Shown: positions 41,994 through 51,366, numbered from the stretch's first letter. The stretch is 64,000 nt of DNA from Yeosuana aquiaggeris (GCF_044003965.1 NZ_JBAWKC010000004.1:248001-312000), one strand, 5' to 3'. The notes: generated from the sequence alone by a model not told the origin. Translations and numbers: made by a program.

Positions 41994-42191
41994 ATGAGCA
42001 GAATTGACACGATAAAATCCAATCAAGTAAAACTTAATAAGCAATACAAACAGCTTATTGAACAAGCCTACAATGTCCGTCAAACAGATTCTGCCTTAAG
42101 TGATATTACTGAATTCAAAGCATTAAAGCTTCTTAATAAACTTAACAGGTTAAAATTCCTTTGCAGAGAACAAATAAATACTCTGATTTAA
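41994..42191 (+). CDS. Small helical protein, Lacal_2735-like
   Basis: A 65-residue basic helical protein. KLNKQYKQLIEQAYNVRQTD and SALSDITEFKALKLLNKL resemble the small Flavobacteriia proteins annotated Lacal_2735 family (pattern KYKxLxEEAYxLxxxxRxxSDxKxxEAxxLxxxI). The assignment rests on pattern memory. Function unknown; monocistronic by spacing. Confidence 0.6.
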   Translation: MSRIDTIKSNQVKLNKQYKQLIEQAYNVRQTDSALSDITEFKALKLLNKLNRLKFLCREQINTLI

Positions 42192-42263
42192 ATTTATCAA
42201 TTCTTTAACTTTTATATTACATCTGATTCATCTTACTGCTCGTATTTAATATTAAAAAGGATT

Positions 42264-42377
42264 ATGAGCACACAACATTATTGTCGCGTTGGAAAAGTTA
42301 TTTCAGTAATAGAAATAGAAACAGAATTACATGAGGATCCTATGCTTTTATCAAATATGCCGGATTTGAATAATTAA
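42264..42377 (+). CDS. Hypothetical 37-aa protein
   Basis: ATG at 42264 opens a frame of 37 codons (MSTQHYCRVGKVISVIEIET, then an acidic Met-rich tail). It lies in the gap between the 65-aa gene and the pyrF 3' end, on the plus strand. No family recognised. It could be real or a chance frame. Confidence 0.35.
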   Translation: MSTQHYCRVGKVISVIEIETELHEDPMLLSNMPDLNN

Positions 42378-42391
42378 TCAGAAGAGACTTA

Positions 42392-43210
42392 TTAAAGTTG
42401 ATTAAGAATAAGCTCCATTTGAGTTTGCAATTGCAAGGCTTTTAAACTTGCCTCAGAAGAAAAGTTTTCCTTATTTGAAGCATAAATAATGCTTCTTGAA
42501 GAATTTATAAGTAACCCAATATTTTTTGTAATCCCATATTTACACACGTCTTCCAAACTGCCCCCTTGAGCTCCTACTCCAGGAACCAACAAGAAATTAT
42601 GTGGTATAATTTGTCTTATCTCAACCAGATATTCTGCCTTTGTAGCACCAACCACATACATTAAGTTTTCTGAATTATTCCAAGATTTTGAAGTTGCTAA
42701 AACCGTTTTATATAATTCTAACCCTTCAATACTTTTAGTTTGAAAATCATAAGCCCCTTCATTTGAAGTTAATGCTAAAAGAATAGTGTGCTTATTTTTA
42801 AAGGCTAAAAATGGCTCCACAGAATCTTTACCCATATAAGGCGCCACCGTGACGCTATCAAAGCCTAAATCTTCAAAAAAAGCTTTAGCATACATGCTAC
42901 TGGTATTTCCAATATCCCCACGTTTCGCATCGGCAATGGTAAAGATGTCTGGGTAATTATTATTTAAATAGTCAATTGTTTTCTCTAAGGCTTTCCAACC
43001 CTTTAGACCATAAGCTTCATAAAACGCGGTATTAGGTTTGTAGGCAACACACAAATGATGGGTAGCATCAATGATAGCTTTATTGAATTCAAAAATAGGA
43101 TCTTCCTTTTTTAATAAATGTTGTGGAATTTTATTCAAATCAACATCTAAACCAATACAAAGAAAGGATTTCTTTTTATGAATTTCTTTAACTAATTGTT
43201 GTGTTGTCAT
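42392..43210 (-). CDS. pyrF: Orotidine 5'-phosphate decarboxylase
   Basis: A 272-residue enzyme of the type-2 OMP decarboxylase group (longer than E. coli PyrF). FLCIGLDVD near the N-terminus, the catalytic IADAKRGDIGNTS near residue 95, VTVAPYMGKDSVEPF and the phosphate-binding LVPGVGAQGG are present. It makes UMP from OMP, the last step of de novo pyrimidine synthesis. Its start lies just 5 bases after the T run of a terminator-like hairpin that follows prfA, so expression probably depends on read-through. Confidence 0.95.
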   Translation of the reverse strand: MTTQQLVKEIHKKKSFLCIGLDVDLNKIPQHLLKKEDPIFEFNKAIIDATHHLCVAYKPNTAFYEAYGLKGWKALEKTIDYLNNNYPDIFTIADAKRGDIGNTSSMYAKAFFEDLGFDSVTVAPYMGKDSVEPFLAFKNKHTILLALTSNEGAYDFQTKSIEGLELYKTVLATSKSWNNSENLMYVVGATKAEYLVEIRQIIPHNFLLVPGVGAQGGSLEDVCKYGITKNIGLLINSSRSIIYASNKENFSSEASLKALQLQTQMELILNQL

Positions 43211-43214
43211 AATT

Positions 43215-43237
43215 CAAAAAGCCTCAATTAAGAGGCT
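43215..43237 (-). terminator. Terminator-like hairpin between prfA and pyrF (possible attenuator)
   Basis: On the minus strand, AGCCTC (43237-43232), loop TTAATT and GAGGCT (43225-43220) are followed by TTTT then G. It starts 7 bases after the prfA stop and ends 5 bases before the pyrF ATG. Placement is like that of the UTP-sensitive attenuator between rph and pyrE in E. coli. Confidence 0.65.
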
Positions 43238-43244
43238 AAGTATT

Positions 43245-44321
43245 TTAAATCACATCACTATTTGCTTTCAACTTTTCTGTGTTTTCAGCTAATTGTAACT
43301 CGTCAATTATTCTTTGAATATCGCCATTTACAATATTTGATAAATCATAAAGTGTCAGACCAATTCTATGATCAGTGACGCGACCTTGAGAGTAATTATA
43401 AGTTCTGATCTTAGCACTTCTGTCTCCCGAAGTTACCATGGATCCCCGTTTTGCAGCATCAGCTTCATTCTTTTTAGCAAGCTCAATCTCATAAAGTCTT
43501 GAACGTAAAACTCTAAAAGCCTTTTCCTTATTTTTATGCTGTGATTTTTGATCCTGACATTGTGCTACTAATCCAGTAGGTACGTGGGTTAAACGGACTG
43601 CAGAATAAGTAGTGTTTACTGATTGACCACCTGGACCAGAAGAACAGAAAAAGTCTATTCTCACATCTTTTGGATTGATTTCCACGTCAAACTCTTCAGC
43701 TTCTGGAAAAACCATAACCGTTGCAGCACTGGTATGAACACGTCCTTGTGTTTCCGTTTGCGGCACGCGCTGCACACGATGGACGCCAGCTTCAAATTTT
43801 AACGTACCGTAAACATCCTCACCACTAACCTCAAATTGAATTTCCTTAAACCCACCGTTAGTTCCTTCACTAAAATCTACCACATCAACTTTCCAACCTC
43901 TACTTTCACAATATTTTGAGTACATTCTAAACAAGTCTCCTGCAAAAATACTGGCTTCATCGCCTCCAGTTCCAGCTCTTAATTCAACTACTGCATTTTT
44001 AGTGTCCTCAGGATCTCTAGGTATTAACAGAAATTTTATTTCATCTTCCAGTTTAGGAATTCTGGTTTTAACTTCATCATATTGCATTTTTGCCATATCG
44101 ACCATCTCGGGATCACCTCCTTCTGAAATAATTTCTTCGGCTTCAGCCAAATTATCCATCAGTGTCATGTATTCCTCACGCTTTTCAACAAGCACTTTCA
44201 AATCTTTGTATTCTTTATTTAAAGCTATATAGCGCTTTTGATCTGTCATGATATCTGGCTGAATGATTAAATCACTTACCTCATCAAAACGCTGCTTTAC
44301 TATTTGCAATTTCTCTAACAT
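43245..44321 (-). CDS. prfA: Peptide chain release factor 1
   Basis: A 358-residue class I release factor. GPGGQSVNTTYSAVRLTH carries the GGQ motif that triggers peptide release, and HRVQRVPQTETQGRVHTS holds the PxT stop-codon recognition tripeptide (here PQT) typical of RF1, which reads UAA and UAG. Full length. It lies between the DUF3078 gene (upstream, 139-base gap with its own -7 box) and pyrF. Confidence 0.97.
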   Translation of the reverse strand: MLEKLQIVKQRFDEVSDLIIQPDIMTDQKRYIALNKEYKDLKVLVEKREEYMTLMDNLAEAEEIISEGGDPEMVDMAKMQYDEVKTRIPKLEDEIKFLLIPRDPEDTKNAVVELRAGTGGDEASIFAGDLFRMYSKYCESRGWKVDVVDFSEGTNGGFKEIQFEVSGEDVYGTLKFEAGVHRVQRVPQTETQGRVHTSAATVMVFPEAEEFDVEINPKDVRIDFFCSSGPGGQSVNTTYSAVRLTHVPTGLVAQCQDQKSQHKNKEKAFRVLRSRLYEIELAKKNEADAAKRGSMVTSGDRSAKIRTYNYSQGRVTDHRIGLTLYDLSNIVNGDIQRIIDELQLAENTEKLKANSDVI

Positions 44322-44341
44322 TACTTTTATTACTTGTTGGA

Positions 44342-44349
44342 CAAAAATA
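44342..44349 (-). promoter_or_regulatory. Probable -7 element for prfA
   Basis: The minus strand reads TATTTTTG (plus strand CAAAAATA), a full TAnnTTTG match 20 bases upstream of the prfA ATG. No TTG at the ideal -33 spacing. Confidence 0.45.
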
Positions 44350-44460
44350 CGATAATTTATGAATTTTTATAGACTACAAAGTTTGCATTACTACTAATTT
44401 TTAAATCCACTATTCTCACTAATATGATTAAAATACTCAGAAAACTTTGAAAAGGATTTT

Positions 44461-45426
44461 TTAAAAATTATGCACAAAACCAATTGCTAAAATTTGTTTC
44501 CATTGAATTTTGGCTCCTGCTTTATCAAATTCTCCTTCAACATCCGTTGGTTTTTTAGTTTTTACATCATCATCATAGATTATATGGGAACCAAAAGTTG
44601 CTTTGACGAAATGATTGACTTTAAAATCAAAGTTAATCTGCCAATCCACATCAATGTTTCCAAAGCTGTTAATATAATCTGTATACAAACTAATCAGATT
44701 TCTTAAAGAAATATTCTCAACCACAGCCATTTCATAACTGTTTGTGATCAAAATACCAACCTCTTTATGAATACGATTACCGGGGATGATCACATTCCCA
44801 TCTACATCCAAGACTGCAGGCGTGACACCAAAGGCGCCAGCATTGGCCAGATCTTCATCTAATACAAAGGTTGTTTTTACAGTTAGAGGCGAAAAATAAA
44901 AAGATAATTCATCAATGCGTTTACCATATTCCATACCACCGCCAAAAAATAAATATCCTGGAGCCATGAAACCCGAAATTGGTTTACTGGTATCAGGGTA
45001 TTGATAACCATTGGTCAATTGTGTTTTAAAATTAAGCCTGGCAGAATAAAACCAGTTTGATAATCCATCTGGTCTGTAACCTAAATTTGAATTAATTTCA
45101 AATAAATCTTCAGTCTTTCTTAATTCTTGCTCTTGCTGCTTATTGATACCATATCTAATAGTTAGCCTGTTTTTCCAAGAAAAATATTTATCTTTATAAT
45201 TCATGTTAGATTCCGCATTGGCTAATGCCGAAATGGAATTACTCCCCCCAGAATTCCAGTTAACAAAAGTCACTTCACTGACATCTATTCCTACTTTATT
45301 ATTTTTAATCCATTCGGGCCGATAAGAAAAATCCTCATCCGGTTTATTTCTCATAAAGACTGAGATTGGCTGAGCCAATAAAGAATGACACAATAAATAA
45401 AAAGGGATCAATAAAAACTTTTTCAT
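44461..45426 (-). CDS. DUF3078 domain outer-membrane protein
   Basis: A 321-residue protein with an N-terminal signal (MKKFLLIPFYLLCHSLLAQ). The KVGIDVSEVTFVNWNSGGSNS block and a series of alternating hydrophobic strands (for example YFSWKNRLTIRYGINKQ) identify DUF3078, a probable beta-barrel or periplasmic family restricted to Bacteroidota. It follows purM by 21 bases and must share its transcript. Function unknown; the synteny with purM and prfA looks conserved in related genomes from memory. Confidence 0.88.
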   Translation of the reverse strand: MKKFLLIPFYLLCHSLLAQPISVFMRNKPDEDFSYRPEWIKNNKVGIDVSEVTFVNWNSGGSNSISALANAESNMNYKDKYFSWKNRLTIRYGINKQQEQELRKTEDLFEINSNLGYRPDGLSNWFYSARLNFKTQLTNGYQYPDTSKPISGFMAPGYLFFGGGMEYGKRIDELSFYFSPLTVKTTFVLDEDLANAGAFGVTPAVLDVDGNVIIPGNRIHKEVGILITNSYEMAVVENISLRNLISLYTDYINSFGNIDVDWQINFDFKVNHFVKATFGSHIIYDDDVKTKKPTDVEGEFDKAGAKIQWKQILAIGFVHNF

Positions 45427-45447
45427 GCTAATTATTCTAAAATAAAT

Positions 45448-46626
45448 TTAGTACCTAAACTCACCAAACTCACTGTTTATTGTAAGCTCTGTTTTGTTTG
45501 AAGGCAGAACGCGTCCAATAATTTGCGCATCCACATTAAAAGATTTTGAAATTTCAATAATATCCTCAGCAATTTCAGAAGTCACATAGAGTTCCATTCT
45601 ATGTCCACAATTAAAGACCTGATACATTTCTTTCCAGTCTGTTTTAGATTGTTCCTGTATCAATTTAAATAAAGGTGGAATTGGAAACATATTATCCTTT
45701 ATGATGTGTAAATTTTTTATAAAATGCAAGATTTTAGTCTGAGCACCACCAGAACAATGAACCATCCCATGAACCGAATCACTTTTATATTTTGATAATA
45801 TTGTTTTTATAATGGGAGCATAGGTTCTGGTTGGTGATAGTACTAATTGGCCCGCATCAATTGGCGAGCCTTCAACTTCATCAGTCAATTTCATATTACC
45901 AGAATACACTAAATCTTTAGGCACAGAAGCATCAAAACTTTCAGGATATTTTTCTGCTAAATACTTGCTAAACACATCATGTCTTGCCGATGTTAACCCA
46001 TTACTGCCCATACCGCCATTATAAGATTTCTCATAAGTTGCCTGACCTGATGAGGACAAACCTACAATAACATCACCAGCTTTTATATTTGCATTATTAA
46101 TCACGTCTGCACGTTTCATTCTTGCAGTAACCGTTGAGTCTACAATAATTGTTCGCACCAAATCACCAACATCAGCCGTTTCACCACCTGTGGAATGAAT
46201 AGTAACTCCAAAAGATTTCAAATCTGAAATAAGTTCTTCAGTTCCATTAATAATTGCTGAGATCACCTCACCAGGAATAATATTTTTATTTCTTCCAATG
46301 GTAGATGACAACATAATATGATCCACCGCTCCAACGCATAATAAATCGTCAATATTCATAATTAAAGCATCTTGAGCAATCCCTTTCCACACTGAAACGT
46401 CTCCAGTCTCTTTCCAATACATATAAGCCAAAGATGATTTCGTGCCAGCACCATCAGCATGCATAATCAAACAATAATCGTCATCATTTGTTAAATAATC
46501 AGGAACAATTTTACAAAATGCCTGAGGAAACAATCCTTTATCAACGTTTTTTATGGCGTTATGAACATCTTCTTTTGAAGCTGAAACCCCTCTAAGTGCA
46601 TAACGTTTACTAATTTCTTGACTCAT
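45448..46626 (-). CDS. purM: Phosphoribosylformylglycinamidine cyclo-ligase (AIR synthetase)
   Basis: A 392-residue PurM-type protein from the ATG at 46626 (MSQEISKRYALRGVSASKED). MHADGAGTKSSLAYMYW, IDDLLCVGAVDHIMLSSTIGRN (in part, DDLLCVGA) and TGGETADVGDLVRTI are the conserved nucleotide-binding blocks. It converts FGAM to AIR in purine synthesis. The longer frame to 46683 adds residues that overlap a good -7 box, so I reject it. The sequence belongs to the divergent Bacteroidota PurM branch, longer than E. coli PurM (345 aa). Confidence 0.93.
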   Translation of the reverse strand: MSQEISKRYALRGVSASKEDVHNAIKNVDKGLFPQAFCKIVPDYLTNDDDYCLIMHADGAGTKSSLAYMYWKETGDVSVWKGIAQDALIMNIDDLLCVGAVDHIMLSSTIGRNKNIIPGEVISAIINGTEELISDLKSFGVTIHSTGGETADVGDLVRTIIVDSTVTARMKRADVINNANIKAGDVIVGLSSSGQATYEKSYNGGMGSNGLTSARHDVFSKYLAEKYPESFDASVPKDLVYSGNMKLTDEVEGSPIDAGQLVLSPTRTYAPIIKTILSKYKSDSVHGMVHCSGGAQTKILHFIKNLHIIKDNMFPIPPLFKLIQEQSKTDWKEMYQVFNCGHRMELYVTSEIAEDIIEISKSFNVDAQIIGRVLPSNKTELTINSEFGEFRY

Positions 46627-46650
46627 GAATCTATTTTCTGTTATGAAATG

Positions 46651-46658
46651 CAAAAGTA
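46651..46658 (-). promoter_or_regulatory. Probable -7 element for purM
   Basis: The minus strand reads TACTTTTG (plus CAAAAGTA), a TAnnTTTG match 24 bases upstream of the purM ATG. Confidence 0.45.
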
Positions 46659-46719
46659 AGGATTGTTTACTTTTTACTTTCACTTTTTATAATTGAATTT
46701 AATTTATCCATTATAAATT

Positions 46720-46750
46720 AAAAAGACCTGAAAAACAGGTCTTTTTAATC
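46720..46750 (-). terminator. Intrinsic terminator of the GSIII transcript
   Basis: The stem AAAAAGACCTG / CAGGTCTTTTT with an AAAAA loop (46731-46735) lies 12 bases past the glnN stop; the flanking A/T pairs provide a T run on the minus strand. Confidence 0.88.
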
Positions 46751-46761
46751 ATTTTCAAAAA

Positions 46762-48948
46762 TTATCTAGCAAATAATAATTCTCTATATTTCGCAAGTGG
46801 CCAAATTTCATCATCAACCAACAATTCAAGTTTATCACAATGGTAACGGATATCATCAAATAATGGTTTTACGTTAAAACAGTAAGCATGAGCTCTTTTT
46901 TCAATATCAGTCATAGTATTTGCTTTTTTTCTTTCATTAGTCATTTTGGTAACATTGGCATTAATTCCTTCAATATGACCCGAAATTTCTTCAATTAAAC
47001 CTATCTGCTCTTGAGATACACTATGATATTTTTCTTCAAAAATCTCCTTTAGTCCTTTTACATTTTTGATTAAAACATTTTGATATTTTACCGCTGTTGG
47101 CACAATATGATTGCGGGCAATATCTCCAAGGACCCTTCCCTCAATTTGAATGTGCATAATATATTCTTCAATTTCAATTTCATATCGAGCTTCTACTTCC
47201 ACCTTACTCATAACATTCATCTCCTCAAACAACGCAATGGTCTTTTTAGAAATTCTTGCTTTTAAAGCTTCAGGAGTCGTTTTATTATTGCTTAATCCTC
47301 GCTTCTTTGCTTCAATAGCCCATGCTTCGCCATAACCATTACCTTCAAATAAAATATTTCTTGAAGCCTTAATGTATTCTCTTAAAATATTAAAAATAGC
47401 TTCATCTTTTTTCAATCCTTTGGAATCAATCAACTTATCAACTTCTATTTTAAAATCCATTAATTGCTTAGCCACAATGGTGTTTAAAACAGTCATTGGA
47501 TTTCCGCAATTTGCCAATGATCCAACAGCTCTAAATTCAAATTTATTACCTGTAAAGGCAAATGGAGAGGTTCTGTTTCTATCGGTATTATCAAGTAATA
47601 CATCTGGGATTTTACCAACTACATTTAACTTTAAATCTGTTTTCTCTTCAGGACTTAATTTTCCTTTTGTTACCCCTTCAAGTTCTTCTAATACTTTTGT
47701 TAATTGCTGACCAATAAAAACCGAAATAATGGCAGGTGGCGCTTCATTGGCTCCTAATCTGTGATCATTACTTGCAGAAGCAATGGCTGCTCTTAGCAGT
47801 TCTTCATTATCGTGAACTGCCTTAATTGTATTAATGAAAAAGGTTAAAAACTGTAAATTACTCATTGGTGTTTTTCCTGGTCCCAATAAATTGATTCCAG
47901 TGTCTGAAGACAATGACCAGTTATTATGTTTCCCCGAACCATTGATGCCAGCAAATGGTTTCTCGTGCAATAACACTTTAAAATTATGACGAGAAGCGAC
48001 ACGACCCATAATATCCATTAATAAAGAATTATGATCAACTGCTAAATTAACTTCTTCATAAATAGGTGCCAATTCAAATTGATTAGGAGCTACTTCATTA
48101 TGCCTGGTTTTGACTGGAATTCCTAAAAGCATACATTCTTTCTCTAAATCACGCATAAAATTCAATGCTCTTGTAGGGATCGATCCAAAATAATGGTCAT
48201 CCAATTGTTGCCCTTTGGCAGAAGAATGACCTAACAACGTTCTTCCTGTAAGAATAATATCAGGACGTGACGCCGCCAAGGCTTTGTCAATTAAAAAATA
48301 TTCTTGTTCCCAACCTAAAGAGGAGGTTACTTTTTTAACATTTTTATCAAAATATTTACATACCGCTGTGGCCGCATTATCAACTGCATGAAGGGCTCTT
48401 AATAATGGTGTTTTATAATCAAGTGCTTCCCCTGTATAAGCGACAAAAATAGTTGGAATACATAAAGTAGTCCCATATATAAAAGCTGGGGAAGTCGGGT
48501 CCCAAGCAGTATAACCTCTTGCTTCAAAGGTGTTTCTGATGCCACCATTAGGAAAACTAGAAGCATCTGGTTCCTGTTGTACCAATTGATCACCCCCAAA
48601 TTTTTCAACAGACAAGCCGCCGCCTATTGTTTCAAAAAAAGCATCATGCTTTTCGGCAGTAATGCCTGTTAATGGTTGAAACCAATGTGTATAATGGGTC
48701 ACACCCTTAGATAACGCCCAATCTTTCATTGAAGAAGCTACTTGATCAGCTATATTACGGTCTATTTTAGTACCATGCTCTATGGCACTCTTAACACCTT
48801 TATAAGCATCTTTTGACAAGTGCTGACGCATAGCGGTTTCATCAAATACATTTTTTCCAAATAGATCAGATCGTCGCTCTTTTTCCTCTACGGGAATAGG
48901 TGTGTGAGACATGGATTCTTTTAACGCGTGAAATCTTAAAATTGACAT
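46762..48948 (-). CDS. glnN: Glutamine synthetase type III
   Basis: A 728-residue GSIII. MSILRFHALKES is the expected start; SLGWEQEYFLID near residue 215 is the glutamate/ATP site, KTRHNEVAPNQFELAP is the GSIII signature, and INGSGKHNNWSLSSDTG and NDHRLGANEAPPAIIS are catalytic blocks. GSIII is a dodecamer (two hexameric rings) that condenses glutamate and ammonia. It is divergent from a second, type II synthetase at 49216, with a 267-base shared promoter region. Confidence 0.97.
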   Translation of the reverse strand: MSILRFHALKESMSHTPIPVEEKERRSDLFGKNVFDETAMRQHLSKDAYKGVKSAIEHGTKIDRNIADQVASSMKDWALSKGVTHYTHWFQPLTGITAEKHDAFFETIGGGLSVEKFGGDQLVQQEPDASSFPNGGIRNTFEARGYTAWDPTSPAFIYGTTLCIPTIFVAYTGEALDYKTPLLRALHAVDNAATAVCKYFDKNVKKVTSSLGWEQEYFLIDKALAASRPDIILTGRTLLGHSSAKGQQLDDHYFGSIPTRALNFMRDLEKECMLLGIPVKTRHNEVAPNQFELAPIYEEVNLAVDHNSLLMDIMGRVASRHNFKVLLHEKPFAGINGSGKHNNWSLSSDTGINLLGPGKTPMSNLQFLTFFINTIKAVHDNEELLRAAIASASNDHRLGANEAPPAIISVFIGQQLTKVLEELEGVTKGKLSPEEKTDLKLNVVGKIPDVLLDNTDRNRTSPFAFTGNKFEFRAVGSLANCGNPMTVLNTIVAKQLMDFKIEVDKLIDSKGLKKDEAIFNILREYIKASRNILFEGNGYGEAWAIEAKKRGLSNNKTTPEALKARISKKTIALFEEMNVMSKVEVEARYEIEIEEYIMHIQIEGRVLGDIARNHIVPTAVKYQNVLIKNVKGLKEIFEEKYHSVSQEQIGLIEEISGHIEGINANVTKMTNERKKANTMTDIEKRAHAYCFNVKPLFDDIRYHCDKLELLVDDEIWPLAKYRELLFAR

Positions 48949-48983
48949 TTCTTATAAATATTAAAAAGGTTAAAATCGTGCAA

Positions 48984-48991
48984 CAAAAATA
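48984..48991 (-). promoter_or_regulatory. Probable -7 element for glnN
   Basis: The minus strand reads TATTTTTG (plus CAAAAATA), 35 bases upstream of the GSIII ATG; a CAA triplet (minus TTG) stands 22 bases further up, slightly long. Confidence 0.45.
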
Positions 48992-49168
48992 AAAATCAAA
49001 ATCATCATAGAACCAATTTAAAAAAATATCTTATTAACAATTTTGCAATATTTGTACAAAAAACTATATTTTTTATAATAGATACCCTAAATAAATAGGG
49101 CATAAATAAAAATAACATCAAATCTTATTAAAATACCCCTATATATTATAGAGAATAAAGAAATAATT

Positions 49169-49176
49169 TATATTTG
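49169..49176 (+). promoter_or_regulatory. Probable -7 element for the GSII gene
   Basis: TATATTTG is a TAnnTTTG match 39 bases upstream of the GSII ATG. The -33 region is AT-rich without TTG, suggesting activator dependence. Confidence 0.4.
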
Positions 49177-49215
49177 CCTCACAAATAATTTTTATATCTA
49201 TTTAAAATATTCATT

Positions 49216-50235
49216 ATGGCAAAAATAAAACTAGAGTACATTTGGTTAGATGGTTATTTACCAACTCAAAACCTTAGAAGTAAGACTAAAGTTGAAGAGC
49301 ATGAAAACTTCAAAGGAACCCTTGAAGAAATTGGAAATTGGTCATTTGATGGTTCATCAACAAAACAAGCTGAAGGAGGTTCTTCTGATTGTGTTTTAAA
49401 ACCCGTTGCTATTTATCCAGATCCGCAACGTATCAATGGCTATTTGGTTATGACCGAAGTAATGAATGCCGATGGTACTCCGCACGTTTCAAACGGCAGA
49501 GTAACTATTGATGATGATAATGAGGATTTCTGGTTTGGTTTTGAGCAGGAATATTTTATAATGGATGTGACAACTGAATTACCATTAGGATTTCCAAGAG
49601 GTGGATACCCAAAACCACAAGGAATGTATTACTGTTCTGTAGGAGGTTTAAATACACATGGTCGAGTACTAGTTGAAGAACATGCCGATTTATGTATTAA
49701 AGCTGGCTTAAACTTTGAAGGCATCAATCAAGAAGTTGCCTGTGGTCAATGGGAATTCCAATTATTTGCAAAAGGTGCGAAAAGAGCTGGTGATGAAATT
49801 TGGGTTGCAAGATATTTGTTAGACAGATTAACTGAAAAATATAATTATTATATAGAATACCATCCAAAACCACTTGGTGATACTGATTGGAACGGATCTG
49901 GTATGCATGCTAACTTCTCAAACACTACTATAAGAACTAGTGGTTCTGAAGCAACTATAAGAAAAATCTGTGAAGCTTTCAGACCTGTGACCAAAGAACA
50001 TATTGAAGTATATGGTGCATTTAATGACCAAAGATTAACCGGAAAACATGAAACAGCTTCTATTCATGATTTCTCCTTTGGAATCTCAGACAGAGGTGCT
50101 TCAATCCGTATACCTCATTACACAGTATCAAAAGGTTGGAAAGGGTATTTAGAAGATCGTAGACCAGCATCAAATGCTGATCCATACAAAGTTGCAGCTA
50201 GAATTATTAAAACTGTTAAGTCCGCAAAAATTTAA
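49216..50235 (+). CDS. Glutamine synthetase type II (eukaryotic-type)
   Basis: A 339-residue GSII. LEYIWLDGYLPTQNLRSKTK and EEIGNWSFDGSST at the N-terminus, FGFEQEYFIMD near residue 108, GINQEVACGQWEFQ and HPKPLGDTDWNGSGMHANFS, and the late GKHETASIHDFSFGISDRG are diagnostic of the short eukaryotic/Rhizobium GSII class. It is divergent from GSIII. Having two unrelated synthetase types side by side points to differential nitrogen regulation. A strong terminator follows. Confidence 0.95.
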   Translation: MAKIKLEYIWLDGYLPTQNLRSKTKVEEHENFKGTLEEIGNWSFDGSSTKQAEGGSSDCVLKPVAIYPDPQRINGYLVMTEVMNADGTPHVSNGRVTIDDDNEDFWFGFEQEYFIMDVTTELPLGFPRGGYPKPQGMYYCSVGGLNTHGRVLVEEHADLCIKAGLNFEGINQEVACGQWEFQLFAKGAKRAGDEIWVARYLLDRLTEKYNYYIEYHPKPLGDTDWNGSGMHANFSNTTIRTSGSEATIRKICEAFRPVTKEHIEVYGAFNDQRLTGKHETASIHDFSFGISDRGASIRIPHYTVSKGWKGYLEDRRPASNADPYKVAARIIKTVKSAKI

Positions 50236-50259
50236 TAATAACTCTGTAATATTGTTCAT

Positions 50260-50298
50260 AAAAAAAGTGCTGTTGCAAATTGTAACAGCACTTTTTTT
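50260..50298 (+). terminator. Intrinsic terminator after the GSII gene
   Basis: The stem AGTGCTGTT / AACAGCACT with inner pairs around the loop (50275-50283) is bounded by seven A and seven T. It lies 24 bases past the stop codon and may act also for the convergent antiporter gene. Confidence 0.9.
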
Positions 50299-50317
50299 AT
50301 TTATTAGGACAATTTCT

Positions 50318-51262
50318 CTATTTATGACTGAATATCATAACCATAAAAATACTATACCCTAAAACTAATAGAAACCCTTTAAACTTATTAATTTCATAAC
50401 GTTTCTTAACATAGGATAACGGCAACAGTATGAGAGCAAACCCCATCATCCATAAAATATCATTGGACAGTATTTGAGGTTCTGTAACCGGTATTGGATG
50501 AATCATTGCGGTCAATCCTAATACGGACCCGATATTGAAAATATTTGAACCAATTAAATTTCCTAATGAAATGGCTTTTTCCTGCTTAGCAGCTGCAATA
50601 ATTGAAGCGGCAAGCTCTGGAACACTAGTACCAACCGCTATTAACGAAACACCAATTACTGCTTCGCTGACACCTACTGTCACTGCTATTTGTTTAGCGC
50701 CATCAAGCAACCACTCACTGCCAAAGAAAAGTGCTAATGCACCTATCAACAACCAAATAGTAATTTTAAAATTGGAGACCACTGCCAAAGAATCATCAAC
50801 TTCATCTGAAATATCGCTCTCTCTAGAATTTCTCATTAAAAAAATAATGAAGAGAATAATTGCTACAAATAATATGAGCCCTTCAGCAAAGCTTAATAGA
50901 TTATCATTATACAAGAAATAATACAAGGCAAAAGAAAAAATGATCAATGCCGGCCAATTCATTTTATAAAATGATTTATCAACCACAATAGTACCAACCA
51001 CAGCTGTTAACCCTAAAACTAACCCAATATTAGCAATATTAGACCCTATGACATTATTTATAGCAATGGCTGGAGAACCTGTTAGGGCAGCTTGCAAACT
51101 CACAATTAATTCAGGTACTGATGTTGCAAATGAAACAACGGTCATACCGATAACCATTTTTGAAATATTAAACTTAAATGATAAAGCAACTGATGATCTT
51201 ACTAAAAACTCACCTCCAATTACTAATAATATAAAACCAAAAATCACCAATACTACACTCAT
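50318..51262 (-). CDS. Calcium/sodium antiporter (CaCA family, YrbG-like)
   Basis: A 314-residue protein with about ten membrane helices and the two inverted alpha repeats of the cation/Ca2+ exchanger superfamily: MTVVSFATSVPELIVSLQAA with NNVIGSNIANIG near residues 40-78, and SLIAVGTSVPELAASIIAA with LGNLIGSNIFNIG near 206-246. The acidic residues in the two SVPEL motifs bind the cation. It is convergent with the GSII gene. Ion preference (Ca2+/Na+ or Ca2+/H+) is not certain. Confidence 0.93.
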   Translation of the reverse strand: MSVVLVIFGFILLVIGGEFLVRSSVALSFKFNISKMVIGMTVVSFATSVPELIVSLQAALTGSPAIAINNVIGSNIANIGLVLGLTAVVGTIVVDKSFYKMNWPALIIFSFALYYFLYNDNLLSFAEGLILFVAIILFIIFLMRNSRESDISDEVDDSLAVVSNFKITIWLLIGALALFFGSEWLLDGAKQIAVTVGVSEAVIGVSLIAVGTSVPELAASIIAAAKQEKAISLGNLIGSNIFNIGSVLGLTAMIHPIPVTEPQILSNDILWMMGFALILLPLSYVKKRYEINKFKGFLLVLGYSIFMVMIFSHK

Positions 51263-51366
51263 AGAAAAATATTTTTTGCGAAGATAACATATTTCTTTTC
51301 TAAGGTTTAAAAATATTAAATTACCAAATTAAGATTAACACTAATAACCTTTTAAAACTTAAAATT

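Noticed and set aside
46627..46683. Longer PurM N-terminus
   Set aside because: It would run through a clear -7 promoter element; MSQEISKRYALRG at 46626 is the family start.
47080..47710. Plus-strand frames of 61 to 112 codons inside glnN
   Set aside because: They are shadows of a well-conserved gene on the other strand and have no family features.
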